Of a stretch of 64,000 bases of DNA, positions 21,542 to 32,049 are shown one piece after another. Both the position numbers and the translations under genes were made by a program. The notes below the pieces were generated by a model, which saw only the letters and a list, made by a program, of their open reading frames with translations, made no database searches and was not told the origin of the DNA. Origin of the DNA: Riptortus pedestris (taxonomy: Eukaryota > Arthropoda > Insecta > Hemiptera > Alydidae). Numbering within the stretch: position 1 is the stretch's first letter; each line of letters opens with the position of its first letter. The stretch covers positions 14,262,501 to 14,326,500 of the forward strand of contig CM032233.1 in the NCBI GenBank assembly GCA_019009955.1. Direction: 5' to 3'.

Positions 21542-22284
21542 AGTCTTGAAAGCAATTCTCCTGACTCAAAAAGAAGGAAAACCAAGTCTTTTTTAGCTGC
21601 GTATACAACCGAGGTTTTTTGAGGTTTGAATAAAGCCTCAGTCATAAAACCAAAGATATAAGCGGAAGTTCTTCTGCTCTGGGATAAAGGAATGCCGATC
21701 AAAAGGCTCTTTAATATTCTATTGCACAGTTTAAAGGAAACGTTTTTAATTGGGCTAACTTTTATCCATTTGCCTAAGGCAACCATTCTCTTTTATTGAT
21801 TCCGAATCTTTTTAAACAAGGCCCATTTCCCTAGTCTTGTTTTATTTTTCCAATCTCCATTCTCCTTTTTAAAGGGTTCCTTTGTCCAAAGTTTTCAAGC
21901 CGTTTTGAAAAAAAAAAAGTATCTTTATGTCAGTATTCGTCGCTAAAGTTGTTATATTAAACTTCTATGTGTTTTTTCAAGGACTATCGGTAGCCCATAT
22001 GGGATAGATGGACCAGGTTTATCATCTAATAAATTCTTTTTCCTACACCAATCACCCCACAATAAATAAAATTATTATTTGTTTTTATATTTGTATAAAC
22101 CTGAACAGATAATGCAAAATCTTGACTCCAATATGTGAAATGAAATGTATATATTTCCATTAAATGTTAAAATAAACAAAACTCAATAGGATACGTCAAA
22201 TATGTTGGTCTATAACATAGATACTTAAGTTTTGGCATCTTCTTTACATAAAATCCAAAGTTCACGAGCCTTTTTGGAAAAGTT
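21542..22284. other. unassigned sequence, no recognised gene
   Basis: It has a 92-codon minus-strand frame (21508-21786) whose C-terminal part reads into the adjoining HINE repeat. The remainder matches no family I know. Confidence 0.4.
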
Positions 22285-23085
22285 TGTGCCATAGGAACTG
22301 CGTAAACTAAGCAGATTTCCCACGTGAAGTTATACAATAGATAAATCTGCATACTTATAGCACTAAGAACCACTGTGAATATTACTCGTAAGTAAACAAA
22401 TACAATGACAATGAGAAATCTTTCAGTCAATTTGCATTCTAATAACCTCCACAACGGACAGTGTCTGAATTGTAAACAAACAAGCCAACCTCTCAGAGCT
22501 GAAAGATTACAGAAATATATATCAATACAAAATATTAATTTTACTGAAAACTGTTTACAATATCTAGTGCTGCAATTTATAATGGACCAGAATGATATTT
22601 ATCTCTAGTTTTAGTAATCCACGAAAAAAAGATTGGGGGAGGGGGGGGGGGGGTGGTCTTCAGAACGTTTTTGTACGTATCTCATCTAGAAACAATCTGT
22701 TGAACACAATATTTGGTATTTCAGCTTGAAATAAGACGGTTCACATGTTGGCTTGCGATGACAAAGAAAGAGGGTTTATTGAAGGCTGAAAATTGTAAAA
22801 ATACAATTATTTCGGTTAATATTTGAGAAAGAGAAAGATTATACTAAATGGCATTTATAGAAAATTTAATTTGCAATGAGATTGGTTATGTAAAATTTTT
22901 CGATCCGACTTTTAGTCTCGGAGATATTTAATATTTTCGATATTCATTCCTCTAAAACCCACTCGTCCGATTTCAGCCATTAACGAACTTGATCTTCCTT
23001 TTTACATAAAAGGATTAAATATCGAGTTAACGATCAAACAAAAATTGCGACCGTTAGAGCGTCAACAGACAAATGTATATATATT

Positions 23086-23124
<39 letters not shown>
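22285..23124 (+). mobile_element. HINE-like element, long variant, 3' end missing
   Basis: It starts at AACTGCGTAAACTAAGCAGA and covers the long 5' variant, a G-run (22637-22652) and the central blocks. It ends in TTGCGACCGTTAGAGCG and a (GT)n run at 23089-23124. The conserved 3' block and palindrome are lost. Confidence 0.8.
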
Positions 23125-23125
<1 letters not shown>

Positions 23126-23720
23126 TTTTATGTTTTCTTACCCGTGTTTTAAGTTCTTAAAACAACTTATTTATTCAAGGCATGGAACAAAAGCTGGAAA
23201 CGAGATGTTAAGGCACCTAATAGCTTAATGTAAAAATCGCATGCGTAGGAATAGGTCAGTTCTGAAGGTTGAAAACGCGAAAATACAATAACTCATTTAA
23301 TATTCAAATTAGATATAAATGTGAAGAAAAACGATTGTTGAAAATTAGATCATCAACAAGATTGCTTACACAATATTTTTCGAATCTCTGCCAAATAACA
23401 TAATTAAGGTTCTTGAGATTGTGCATTTTGCAAAGAAAGGTGTACGCTACATTAATAAGACACTGTAAAATTGAAGTATTTCAACTCCTCTGGAAACTAA
23501 ATTGATGCTTAGCATTAATTTGAGAGGCATCCAAAAGTCAATTGAACCTTTGACTTTTGGATGCCTCTCAAAAGTGGTCCTCACTCCAATAAGTTTAGAA
23601 TTCATTTTATTTTATTTTATTTGAGAATATTACAGCCTGCATTTAAATGCATTTGGTAATGTGTGATATGTACAAACTCGAATAAGTAGCTTAGTAGCTA
23701 CAAAGCCATAACTATACAAC
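23125..23720. other. mostly unassigned, weak HINE remnants
   Basis: Some family blocks are faintly visible around 23280-23390. A perfect hairpin is at 23519-23572. No gene is seen. Confidence 0.4.
23519..23572. repeat. perfect 23-bp hairpin with 8-nt loop
   Basis: The arms TTTGAGAGGCATCCAAAAGT-CAA and their exact complement enclose TTGAACCT. The stem has no mismatch, unlike the surrounding decayed repeats. Confidence 0.9.
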
Positions 23721-24005
23721 TCCTTCACGCAGTGGTAGCGTAAACTAAAATAATTTCTCACGAGCTGGTATAAAACACAAGTGATCTCATATCACCATTT
23801 ATTCTTTATTTCTATGTAAAAACCTGATGAGTCGAAGACGGGGGGAGGGGGGGGGTTACTGAAATCCGAAAATAATCAAGCACGAATGACTCACTCAATA
23901 CTTGTGTTACGGAAAAAATCATAGAACAAAACATGTAGATCGTCAATAGTTTAAGAAGATGTTTCTATAATATGGTACGATCTCATTCATAATAACGAAA
24001 ATATT

Positions 24006-24015
24006 TTTAATTTTC
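24006..24015. repeat. LINE target duplication, left
   Basis: TTTAATTTTC occurs here and at 24833-24842, immediately after the poly(A) tail. It is an exact 10-bp duplication of HINE sequence. Confidence 0.9.
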
Positions 24016-24832
24016 ATCCGCATCTTTGCAAGAGCACCCTAACTCTGCTAGAATCCTGGCTGACTAAATGGAGGATCAATGTCAACAGCAGCAAATCAAG
24101 CCATGTAACATTTACCCTCCGACGTTCCATTTGCCCTCCAGTTACACTCAATAACGCACTAATTCCCCCAAAATCACAAATTAGGTATCTAGGACTCACA
24201 TTAGACAAACGACTAACTTGGAAACTTCACATCGCATTAAAAAGACAAGAAGTGAACTGACGGTACAGACTTCTACTAAGACTACTTGACAACAGATCTA
24301 AACTATCACTACACAACAAACGACTGATTTATACGACAGTACTCAGACCAATATGGACATACGGACTTGAACTTTGGGGTTCCACTAAACCTTCAAATTC
24401 CTACAAAATCCAAACCCTCCAATCCAGAATACTCCGCAAAATTACAGATTCCCCATTTTACGTATCCAATTTAACTCTCCATAACGACCTCAACATTCCT
24501 TTTGTCAATGCCCTCGCAAAATCCCGATATCAGAAATTCCACTCTCTCCTTCCCGCACATCCTAATCCTCTAGTCGAATCACTTTCATCTACCCATATTC
24601 CAGAAAACCCAAGACGACGACTGAAGCGTAAGTGGCCAAGAGATCTCCTTGTGTAGTGCTCAGAATAACTCCATGTAGTACCAGCCAATGTTCCCTCCAA
24701 TGTGGGTATTGTCAATGGACAACTTCCCACCTCAAGTGAATAATCAAGCCAATTGTTATATCATTCACATCATTTGCTTGTAATATTTATATATGTTGTT
24801 GCAAATAAACGAATAAATATTAAAAAAAAAAA
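24016..24832 (+). mobile_element. 5'-truncated Jockey-like LINE with poly(A) tail
   Basis: It consists of the 3' end of the ORF2 reading frame, a ~165-bp 3' untranslated region with CAAATAAACGAATAAATATT, and an A-tail. Exact 10-bp target duplications flank it. This is a textbook product of target-primed reverse transcription with 5' truncation. The insertion split a HINE-like element. Confidence 0.93.
24030..24656 (+). pseudogene. Jockey-like reverse transcriptase C-terminus
   Basis: The frame encodes the end of the reverse transcriptase and the thumb/connection region of a Jockey-clade ORF2. KWRINVNSSKS and TFTLRR are followed by YLGLTLDKRLTWKLHI, LRPIWTYGLELWGS, LQSRILRKITDSPFYVSN and a basic tail ending at TAG. 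A single in-frame TGA at 24258-24260 interrupts about 209 codons. The catalytic FADD-type motif lies upstream of the truncation point and is missing. There is no RNase H domain after the thumb, consistent with Jockey. The near-intact frame and readable duplication indicate a comparatively recent insertion. Confidence 0.93.
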
Positions 24833-25198
24833 TTTAATTTTCGAATTTCTCCCATTATTTCATGTCCGATTTCTGCGAATAATAAATATCATCTTTAATG
24901 TCGCCTGGACAGTTAAATGTCGAGTATGGTAGTAGATTAAGTAAACCTTTTCACAACAATAACGTAAAATCTCTAGCGGTCTTACCTCACGATATATATT
25001 CTCAAATTCTAAATAAAAATTCGTTGATTGGAAGTGGGGGTTTACTGAAGACTGAAAACCAGAATATACGAATAACTCGTATAATATTTAATCTACAAAA
25101 AAAAAAAAAAAAATGTATAGAGCAACAATTGTAGAGCATCAATATTTTTACACTATTGGTTCTATAACATTTGTCGATCTGACTCAGTGGGTCACGGT

Positions 25199-26040
25199 AC
25201 AATAGCATATTGTTGATATGACATGAGTAGGAGTTGGGGGTTTACTAAAAGCTGAAAAATAAAAAACGCAAATATTTCGGTTAATATATCAAGGTAGTGA
25301 CATTTATATTGTTGCGAAAATTAAATACTTGAAAACTTAAACAGACATAGTCACGTATTTGGGAAGTACGAAGGAGATGAAAGGAGCCGACCGATGAAAG
25401 ACTATTGGCGCCAAAAGTGTCTACTAGTGCCGGGAATGTTCTACGCAACGTGTCTAGTCCCTTCTGGCCATTCTGTTTGATGTTTTCCGACAAGCTATAT
25501 ATAAGGAACCCTGCCCAACCCGAGTTAGTTTTTGTTCTCAGCTGTCTTCAAGTGATCATCAGTGCGTTCAGTGCTGCAGTGCCACTTAGTGCAGTATGGT
25601 AAAGTGTTTTATGTGAAGAACAGCGTTATGCGTGATTCTGTAAAGAACAGTATAGTGCCGTGTTTAAGACAGTGCAGTGCCATTAACTTCGCGAAGATCC
25701 GTGCAGTGCCGTGTTTCTGTGAACTTCAGTGATCGTGAGTTATTGGACTGTGTAATACCAAGAACAGTGCATACTGTGAGTAGTAGTTAAAAAGTAATTA
25801 ACCAAATGTTTAGTGCATTGTTAAATAAATTGTGCAGTGATAAAAACTCTGAAGCTTGTGTGTGTGTTTAATTTTACAATCCAAGAGAACACTAATAAAC
25901 AACGTTTATTACTGTATTTGTAATAAACGTAACAATATATATGGGACATTGAATTTTTCATAAGATCAGTCCTACTACAATTTCGATCCAACTTATAATA
26001 ACGGAGATACTTTGTAAATGTAAATGAAAAGGACTTATTA
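25199..26040 (+). mobile_element. HINE-like element interrupted by solo LTR
   Basis: AACAGCTTATTG-type and TGACATGAGTAGGAGTTGGG blocks precede the LTR. ATTTTTCATAAGATCAG and TTCGATCCAACTTATAATAA follow it. The copy is truncated at both ends. Confidence 0.65.
25310..25934 (+). mobile_element. solo LTR, gypsy-type
   Basis: It starts TGTTGCGAAA and ends AACGTAACA (TG...CA with short inverted ends), flanked by ATAT on both sides (25306-25309 and 25935-25938). A TATA box (TATATATAAGG) is near 25497 with an expected start site about 30 bp later. The transcribed part is rich in AGTGCAGTGCC-like repeats, and AATAAA signals lie near the end. The internal coding region is absent, as expected after LTR-LTR recombination. 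Two minus-strand fragments of the same LTR lie at 31850-31890 and 32785-33066. A 4-bp ATAT duplication suggests the gypsy superfamily; this is inference. Confidence 0.87.
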
Positions 26041-26042
26041 TA

Positions 26043-26259
26043 AACTGCTCAAAAATGAATAGGGATATTGGTAGGTTGGTAGGTTTTGTGGTATTTATGG
26101 GGCCTAGCATTTTTTTTTTAATTATAAATATCATTAATATTTAATAGAAATTATTGTCTTTTCCTCCCCATAAAAAAGTTATTTAATTAAGGTCGATTTA
26201 ATTAAAATTAATAGGATAAGAAAAAAATAACCAATATCCCTATTCATTTTTGAGCAGTA
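26043..26259. mobile_element. Tc1-type MITE, 217 bp
   Basis: Near-perfect inverted repeats of about 29 bp (ACTGCTCAAAAATGAATAGG and on) are flanked by TA (26041-26042 and 26260-26261). Terminal repeats beginning ACTGCTCAAAAA are known from Tc1/mariner-superfamily elements. The interior is AT-rich and non-coding. Confidence 0.88.
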
Positions 26260-26314
26260 TAGCTTTGCGATGATTCACACTTATTATTTCCCAAGCAAAG
26301 CTTCCTCAGCAGTG

Positions 26315-26490
26315 GTACTTAATAATGATGAAGTCCGCTCTTGTTACTACATATTCCGGTATAAACCCTGGACACTAGAGCGAGCATATGTAAAGGAATA
26401 GTGCACAGTAAAGCCTTGCATATAAAAATACTATCAGCATTCCGCATCCAATTGATTTCCCGAGCGCAGCCGGGCAACTAAGCTATTAAA
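26315..26490 (+). mobile_element. Helitron-like 3' end fragment
   Basis: It shares GGTATAAACCCTGGACACT, GCACAGTAAAGCCTTGC, CTATCAGCATTCCGC and the GC hairpin CCCGAGCGCAGCCGGG with the element at 2175-2290. ACTAAGCTATTA follows, where the canonical end reads GAGCTAGT. Confidence 0.7.
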
Positions 26491-26495
26491 TATTT

Positions 26496-26613
26496 AGTTT
26501 CGAACTGACCTGATTTTAACCGTCTCCTCGGTAGGACATATAGAGAATATTTTTCGAAAATCGCGTCATGAATACAACCTCAATAGCTGATTTCCCTTAA
26601 AGAAAATCTAATA
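26496..26613 (+). mobile_element. HINE-like 3' end
   Basis: A decayed conserved 3' block (TCCTCGGTAGGACATA, AATCGCGTCATGA) ends in CTGATTTCCCTTAAAGAAAA-TCT. Confidence 0.75.
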
Positions 26614-26649
26614 TAGACAAGCTGCCTTCTTAGATGCTTATTGCCAAAA

Positions 26650-26916
26650 GTCCGTCACAGAGGAGCTGCATATTCTAAGCAGATTTCCCACGTGCTGGTA
26701 TGGCCCGCTACTAATCTCATCTCACCATATATCTTCTATTAATATGTAAAGATCCGATGTGTAGAATTAGGGGCTTACAGAAATCCTCAACAATAAAATG
26801 AGAATAACTCACTTAATATATGAGATACATCCACTGGTTCCAGTTTAGCCATTAACGAACTTGCTCATTAGTTTTACACAAAACCTTTAAACATTGAGTT
26901 CGGTAACGACCTAAGA
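26650..26916 (+). mobile_element. HINE-like element, third variant, truncated
   Basis: It opens TCCGTCACAGAGGAGCTGCA, follows the GTGCTGGTATGGCC variant and reaches GAGTTCGGTAACGA, where the next copy begins. Confidence 0.75.
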
Positions 26917-26918
26917 AA

Positions 26919-27485
26919 GTCCGTCACTGCGTAAACTAAGCTGATTTCCCACGTGCGTCAAGTATTTGCATTTACCTCAAAACGCAAAACTTCAATGAGA
27001 ACAATACTTGGTATTTGGACTTAAAAAAATGTGCTTCATAATATAACAGCTTATTGTTAATATGACTTAGTAGGAGTGGGGGTTTACTGAAGGCTGAAAA
27101 CTGAACATTCCAAATATCTCGGTTAATATTAACCTAACAGAAAATATGTGCATTACAAAATTGATTGATAATTAAATTTACAATAATATTGTTTCTATTA
27201 AAAAATGTAAATATCTCGGTTAATAATCAAGAAAAGGAGAAACGTAGAGGACTACATTTATAGAACATTACATTTGCAATAACATTGATTGTATATACTT
27301 TTTCGATCCAACAGTAGATACTTTAACAAAGATATTTTGAATTTTTGAAATTCCACCCCATTAAACCCACCCCACTGGTCTGATTCAGCCATTAACGAAC
27401 TGGATCTTTCTTTTTACATGGAACGATTAAATATCAAGGCCGTGGTAACGGTCAAACCAATATTACCGCTAGAGCGTTGACTGAC

Positions 27486-27553
<68 letters not shown>

Positions 27554-27663
27554 TTGAACGGGGCTCATTTTCGTCATCCTGGGTAGACGTTTGAGGAAAT
27601 CTTTCGAAAATCGCATCATGAGTACGACTTCAATAGGTGAATTCCCTTAAGGGAAATATGCTA
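26919..27663 (+). mobile_element. HINE-like element, complete short variant
   Basis: The 5' end has lost the CAGGGG part (TCCGTCACTGCGTAAACTAA). The central segment carrying CAAATATCTCGGTTAATATT is duplicated internally, followed by (TA)n at 27487-27549, the conserved block and ATTCCCTTAAGGGAAATATG. Confidence 0.85.
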
Positions 27664-27822
27664 TAAATTGCTACCACTGGAACGTCAACAGACAAATATA
27701 CATAGTTTTGAACGGACTCCGTTTTGTCATCTCTTGGGTAGGATCGATGGACATTTGAAGACATGTTTCGAAAATCGCGCCATGAGCACAACCTGAATAA
27801 CTGATGAAAGGAAATCAGCTAA
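27664..27822 (+). mobile_element. HINE-like 3' end in tandem
   Basis: A second 3' region (GCTACCACTGGAACGTCAAC, conserved block, GAAAGGAAATCAGCTAAAA) follows the previous terminus without a new 5' end. Confidence 0.75.
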
Positions 27823-28121
27823 AAATAAAAAAAAGCACTATATTACTGGAAAACTACTTGCCATCTAATTGCTGTCGTACAGTCCATCATTTCAACACCA
27901 CCAAATCCCATTCGATTCCAAATGAAGTAGCTCAGATCCATTTGATTAAGTAACTAAATCTATTGGGCTAAAAGCCTCCAAGGGCCCAAGGCCCCATCAA
28001 CTTCTGCTCCATTTGATTGGAACCCTTTAAAACATACCTCGAATCACTTGATGCTCCAACGTTCCCTCAACACTCCAAGCCTATTGTAACAACATTTGTT
28101 GTCGCAAATCTTTAGTGACTC

Positions 28122-28173
<52 letters not shown>

Positions 28174-28253
28174 AACACACACACACACAAGTTTTCTTTA
28201 ATTAGCTGCAATTAAATAGCGTTGTTGTGTTAGACATTTTAGAGTCGATAAAA
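27823..28253. other. unassigned sequence
   Basis: CT-rich stretch without recognised features, then (TA)n and (CA)n at 28124-28190. Confidence 0.4.
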
Positions 28254-29460
28254 GTCCATCAGGGGCTGCGTAAACTAAGCAGATTTCCTACGTGAAGTTT
28301 TACAATAGAGAAATCTGTATCTGGTATCACTTAACACCACCGCGAATATTGAGTGACTAAATACAAATCGTTACGAGAAATCTTTCAGTCTGTTAACAGC
28401 TTAATAACATTCACAACAGAAAGCGTCGGAATTGCAAAGAAACCAACCTCTCAGACCTGAATAGATAGAAATATTCTCGACCTGAACGAAAAGTAATTAG
28501 TTCGGTTCAATCGTTAGTGCCCAACAAAATTGTTGGCTCCAGCTCTAGTTTTAGTGTATATCTCGTTTATACTTTGTTATACGACAAAAATGAATATAAC
28601 AAAAGTTACTTTAAATAACAAAATAATCAACTTGTGTCATGTGCATATTTGCAGAAAAACCAATAGAAAACGAAATACCGCTATTTTTAATTTCAGGCCT
28701 CCCTTACAACCCCCACTCCTACCCGTCCCTAGAAATGTTAATATAGATACGTTAGTGCTAACATACATACCGAGTTTTATTTATTTCGGTTGAGTCTTTT
28801 GTGCCAAATAAAATTGTTGACTCCCGCTATAATTTTTAGCGTATAACGCCTTTATACTTCGGTATACGACCATAGTGTTTATAACAAAAGTTTCTCTAAA
28901 TAACAAAATAAACAACTTTTGTTATGTGCATATTTGCCATATATCTGGATATTATATATTAATTTTATTTTATCTAGTACTGTAATTTATAATGAACCAG
29001 AATAATTTTTATCTCAATCACTCTAATTTTATTAATCATAATAATTACTAAAATTAGAGTGATGATTTTATAATGACGGTTCATGATATATGTGCTTATT
29101 CTTGATGTTTGACGATAAAAAAGGAGGCTTTACTGAGGGCTGAAAACTAAAAAATCTAAAAATCTCGATTAATATCCAGAATAGAGAAAATGTATATATA
29201 AAAATAGTTATAAGTACGTAAATTTACAATAAGATTTCTATAGAATTATAATAACGGAGATATTTCCAATTCTCAAAGTTATCACCCTCTAACCCCCCCC
29301 CACTCACTTGGTCTGATTTCAGCCGTTAACGAACTTGATCTTTAGTTTTGCATGAATCGCTTATATATCGAGTTGGCGAGGAAACGAGGAAATGTTTCGA
29401 AAATCGCGCCATGAGTACGATCTCAATAGCTGATTTCCCTTAGAGAAAATCTGCTAAAAC
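28254..29460 (+). mobile_element. HINE-like element, long variant, with nested Helitron-like copy
   Basis: It starts TCCATCAGGGGCTGCGTAAA and continues with TTTACAATAGAGAAATCTG. It is interrupted at 28496-28940 and resumes with TTTATCTAGTACTGTAATTT. The ACTCTAATTTTATTAATCAT segment is followed by a local inverted copy. The copy ends in the 3' palindrome AGCTGATTTCCCTTAGAG and CTGCTAAAA. The microsatellite is deleted. Confidence 0.8.
28496..28940 (-). mobile_element. Helitron-like internal fragment
   Basis: It matches the minus-strand copy at 33113-34203: TATACGACAAAAATG, AACAAAAGTTACTTTAAATA, TTCAGGCCTCCCTTACAACC and CGGTTGAGTCTTTTGTGCCA. It contains about one and a half of the internal ~285-bp repeats. 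Confidence 0.75.
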
Positions 29461-29592
29461 GTTTAAATATTTCGTTTGGTAAAGATAAAACAAAGATTGG
29501 GGCCGCTAGAACGTTAACGGACTAATATATTGTTCTAAAGTCTCGTCATGAGTTTAATCTCAACAACTGATTTCCCTTAAGGGTAATATGCT
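29461..29592 (+). mobile_element. HINE-like 3' end in tandem
   Basis: ACGTTTAAATATTTCG, GCTAGAACGTTAACGG and a shortened 3' block end in TGATTTCCCTTAAGGGTAAT and CTAAAA. Confidence 0.7.
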
Positions 29593-29745
29593 AAAATGAA
29601 AATAATGCTTGCATTATCATCATGACATTCATGAGAAGTGTATTTGGGCCTTATCATATCTTCTCTTTGATACAATTGCTCGGAAAGGCGTATGTGTAGG
29701 ATGTTGATCTGTATTAGAGCGAATGACGTAAGGAGCTGAGGTGTA

Positions 29746-29955
29746 TATGACAGCGTGGAGAGGCTAAAATTGCCGGAGGCATTACAGTCAGGCGGAACAG
29801 CTAGGAGGCTTATCGGATTAACGAGAATGACACTGCCTAGGACTTTATGTAAGGTCAAAGCGAGAGTTGACGTGCCTAATGGCTTTGAGGTTAGGAGCGG
29901 CTTAAGAGATGATGATCCATTAGCACCTCTACTGTTTAACCTCAACCTCCGAGTG
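29746..29955 (+). pseudogene. reverse transcriptase fragment, RTE/CR1-like LINE
   Basis: A short remnant of a non-LTR reverse transcriptase. The frame reads YDSVERLKLPEAL, then TLCKVKARVDVPNGFEVRSG and LRDDDPLAPLLFNLNL. The last part is the domain-4 motif G-L-R-Q-G-D-P-L-S-P-L-L-F-N-L of LINE reverse transcriptases, with Q-G changed to D-D. Only fingers/palm segments before the catalytic FADD box remain. Both flanks are unrelated sequence, and neither tail nor target duplication is visible, so the fragment is old. The exact clade (RTE, CR1 or a relative) cannot be fixed from 70 codons. Confidence 0.75.
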
Positions 29956-30058
29956 GCTTACTCACCACCTGACAATGTGTTCATCTCATGTAAATAAATT
30001 TCTTAGGGCTGATTGGTGCTGTAGGAAGAAAATGTAACAGCTGTCCGACATCTAGGGT

Positions 30059-30183
30059 TTTAGCAGATTTCCTTTAAGGGAAATCAGCTATTGAGGTCAT
30101 ACTCATGACGCAATTTTCAAAAATTTTCTTCAAATGTCCATCGATACTACCTAGGAGATGACGAAAATGAGGTCCGTTCAAAA

Positions 30184-30235
<52 letters not shown>

Positions 30236-31043
30236 CTGTTACCGCTCTAGCGGTCGCAATTATTATTTAATCGTTACGAAACTCGATTTTTAGTCTTTAT
30301 GTAAAAAGAAAGATCAAGTTCGTTAACGGCTGAAATCGGGCCAGGGGGAGGGGGGGTGGTTTAGAGGGGAGGATTTTTGAAAATTCGAAATATCTCCGTT
30401 CCTATACGTCGGATCGAAACATTGTATAGAACCAATCTTATTGGAAATTAAAAGTAATATAATTATTGTTATATACATTTATTCTCTATCTTGAATATTA
30501 ACCGAGATATTTGCATTTTTCAGTTTTCAGCCATGAGCAAACCACTACTTCGACTCATGTTACATAAACAATACTCTTTTATATAATAAATCACATTATT
30601 CGGAGCTTAAATATCAAATATTGTATTCAAGAGACTTTTATTATACGAGATACAAGCATACAAATATGTCGTGTTGACCACTCTCCCGTCTTAAGATCTT
30701 GGATAACTAAAATTTGATTGATTGAAATAACAATTATTCTGACTCATTATTAATTACAGTACTTGATATAGTAAATAGTTCTCAATAAAATTAATACGTT
30801 ATATTCTGATATATTTCAGTAACTGTTTTTCTTTCCGCTGTGAGGCTGGCAGATCTGTTTGTTTACATTTCATACGCTTCCTGTCGGCAGGTTATTGAAA
30901 TTGACTGAAACATTTCTTATTTCCGTTTATATTTATTCACTTAATATTCACGGTGGTGTTGTGTTAGCAGTATGTAGATTTATCTATTACTAAACTTCAC
31001 GAGGGAAATCTGCTTAGTTTACGCAGCCCATGCGTGACGGGCT
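30059..31043 (-). mobile_element. HINE-like element, complete long form
   Basis: Termini at both ends are intact: TTTTAGCAGATTTCC...GGGAAATCAGC at the left, and GAGGGAAATCTGCTTAGTTT then CATGCGTGACGGGC at the right. In between are the conserved block, (TA)n at 30187-30231, the hairpin ACCGCTCTAGCGGT, a G-rich block and the full long 5' segment including GTAAATAGTTCTCAATAAAA. It is about 985 bp. This is the best reference for the long form and it contains no ORF. Confidence 0.92.
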
Positions 31044-31249
31044 TTTTAGACTGTGGACAGAAAAGACAAGATTGATGGCCTCTAGAACGAGCAGAGAGCT
31101 TGCTGCTCCGGTCCAATTGTATTGACTCGGCAAAGCTTTCCAGCGATCGAGTCACAATCGCACAAACTAGGAAATGGTCGGTTAACTAATGGCTTTATGC
31201 ATTGGGACAACTGAAAACATCATATTTTAATAATTAAATAGCAAAAGAG
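31044..31249. other. unassigned sequence
   Basis: No recognised feature before the LINE fragment. Confidence 0.4.
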
Positions 31250-31733
31250 AGCAAATAGGTTTATATACAAAGAAAGTCGAGTCGACTCATATCTTCCACT
31301 TTTTAAGGTGTCAAAAATAATGAATTTCTCTCAATACATGTGCACAAAACATGAACTTGGTTTACAGCAATAGTATAACAGATAATCATAATACAAGATA
31401 CAAAAAAAAAATTGTTTCAAACCCACAACCACAAACATAAATATTTCGAGAAAAGCGTATCATGTTCAGGAGTAAAACTCTTTAACGCTCTGCCAGAATG
31501 TGATATATCTATTAAAAAATATTCATTGTTTAAAAATAAATTAAAGACCTTCTTGTATGACGGATGTTTTTATACACAAATACTTTCAAAAAATGTTCAA
31601 TTATTAAATAAAATTACAAAATATTTGTGATAAATATTGGTCTATAATAATTTGTGATCAGGTACATTGTCTCTTTAAGGTGGAACAAGTTACTCATCAT
31701 TTAATGTATTTGTACGTCAATAAATAAAAAAAA
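31250..31733 (+). mobile_element. 5'-truncated LINE 3' end
   Basis: A short ORF2 tail is followed by a ~100-bp 3' untranslated region ending ACGTCAATAAATAAAAAAAA. The left boundary is approximate because the coding match fades there. Confidence 0.65.
31412..31630 (+). pseudogene. LINE ORF2 C-terminal tail
   Basis: The frame contains YFEKSVSCSGVKLFNALPEC and FKNKLKTFLYDGCFYT. These match the conserved S-G-x-K-x-F-N-x-L-P and F-K-x-x-L-K-x-F-L segments at the extreme C-terminus of Jockey/CR1-group LINE reverse transcriptases. Upstream, ITDNHNTRYK-like residues appear in another frame before an A-run, indicating a frameshift. The reverse transcriptase core and endonuclease are absent. Confidence 0.7.
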
Positions 31734-31849
31734 GATTATGTTATATATTTAGAGTTGTATAAAGATTGTTAACGAAACTAATTTATTGTATATAATTATA
31801 TAAATTGATAAATGTTATACTTTTTATTCACAGAATTACATAATATTGT

Positions 31850-31890
31850 TACGTTTTTATTACAAAAACAGTAATAAACGTTGTATATAA
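31850..31890 (-). mobile_element. LTR end fragment
   Basis: TGTTACGTTTTTATTACAAA and CAGTAATAAACGTTG match the complement of the last 40 bp of the LTR at 25310-25934. Confidence 0.75.
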
Positions 31891-31892
31891 GA

Positions 31893-32026
31893 GTTCTGTC
31901 TTTTTGCATAAAACGTTTAAATATCGAGTTTGGTAACGATCAAACAAAAATTGCAACCGCTAGAGCCACGTCGCATCATGAGTACGACCTCAATAACTGA
32001 TTTCTCTTAAGGGAAATCTGCTAAAA
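31893..32026 (+). mobile_element. HINE-like 3' end
   Basis: TTTTTGCATAAAACGTTTAA, GAGTTTGGTAACGATCAAAC and GCAACCGCTAGAGC, then a shortened 3' block and TGATTTCTCTTAAGGGAAAT-CTGCTAAAA. The microsatellite is lost. Confidence 0.8.
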
Positions 32027-32049
32027 GGAGTGTGAGAGCGGAAAATTAG

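Larger units (their letters stand above)
23727..25170 (+). mobile_element. HINE-like element, third variant, interrupted by LINE
   Basis: The 5' end is TTCACGCAGTGGTAGCGTAA, followed by the GGTATAAAACACAAGTGA variant. It breaks at 24015 for the LINE and resumes at 24843 with TCGAATTTCTCCC and ACAGTTAAATGTCGAGT. It has no terminal palindrome. Confidence 0.75.

Noticed and set aside
21508..21786. 92-codon minus-strand ORF as possible host exon
   Set aside because: Part of it is HINE-like terminal sequence. The rest matches nothing I know and shows no splice or start context that I could defend.
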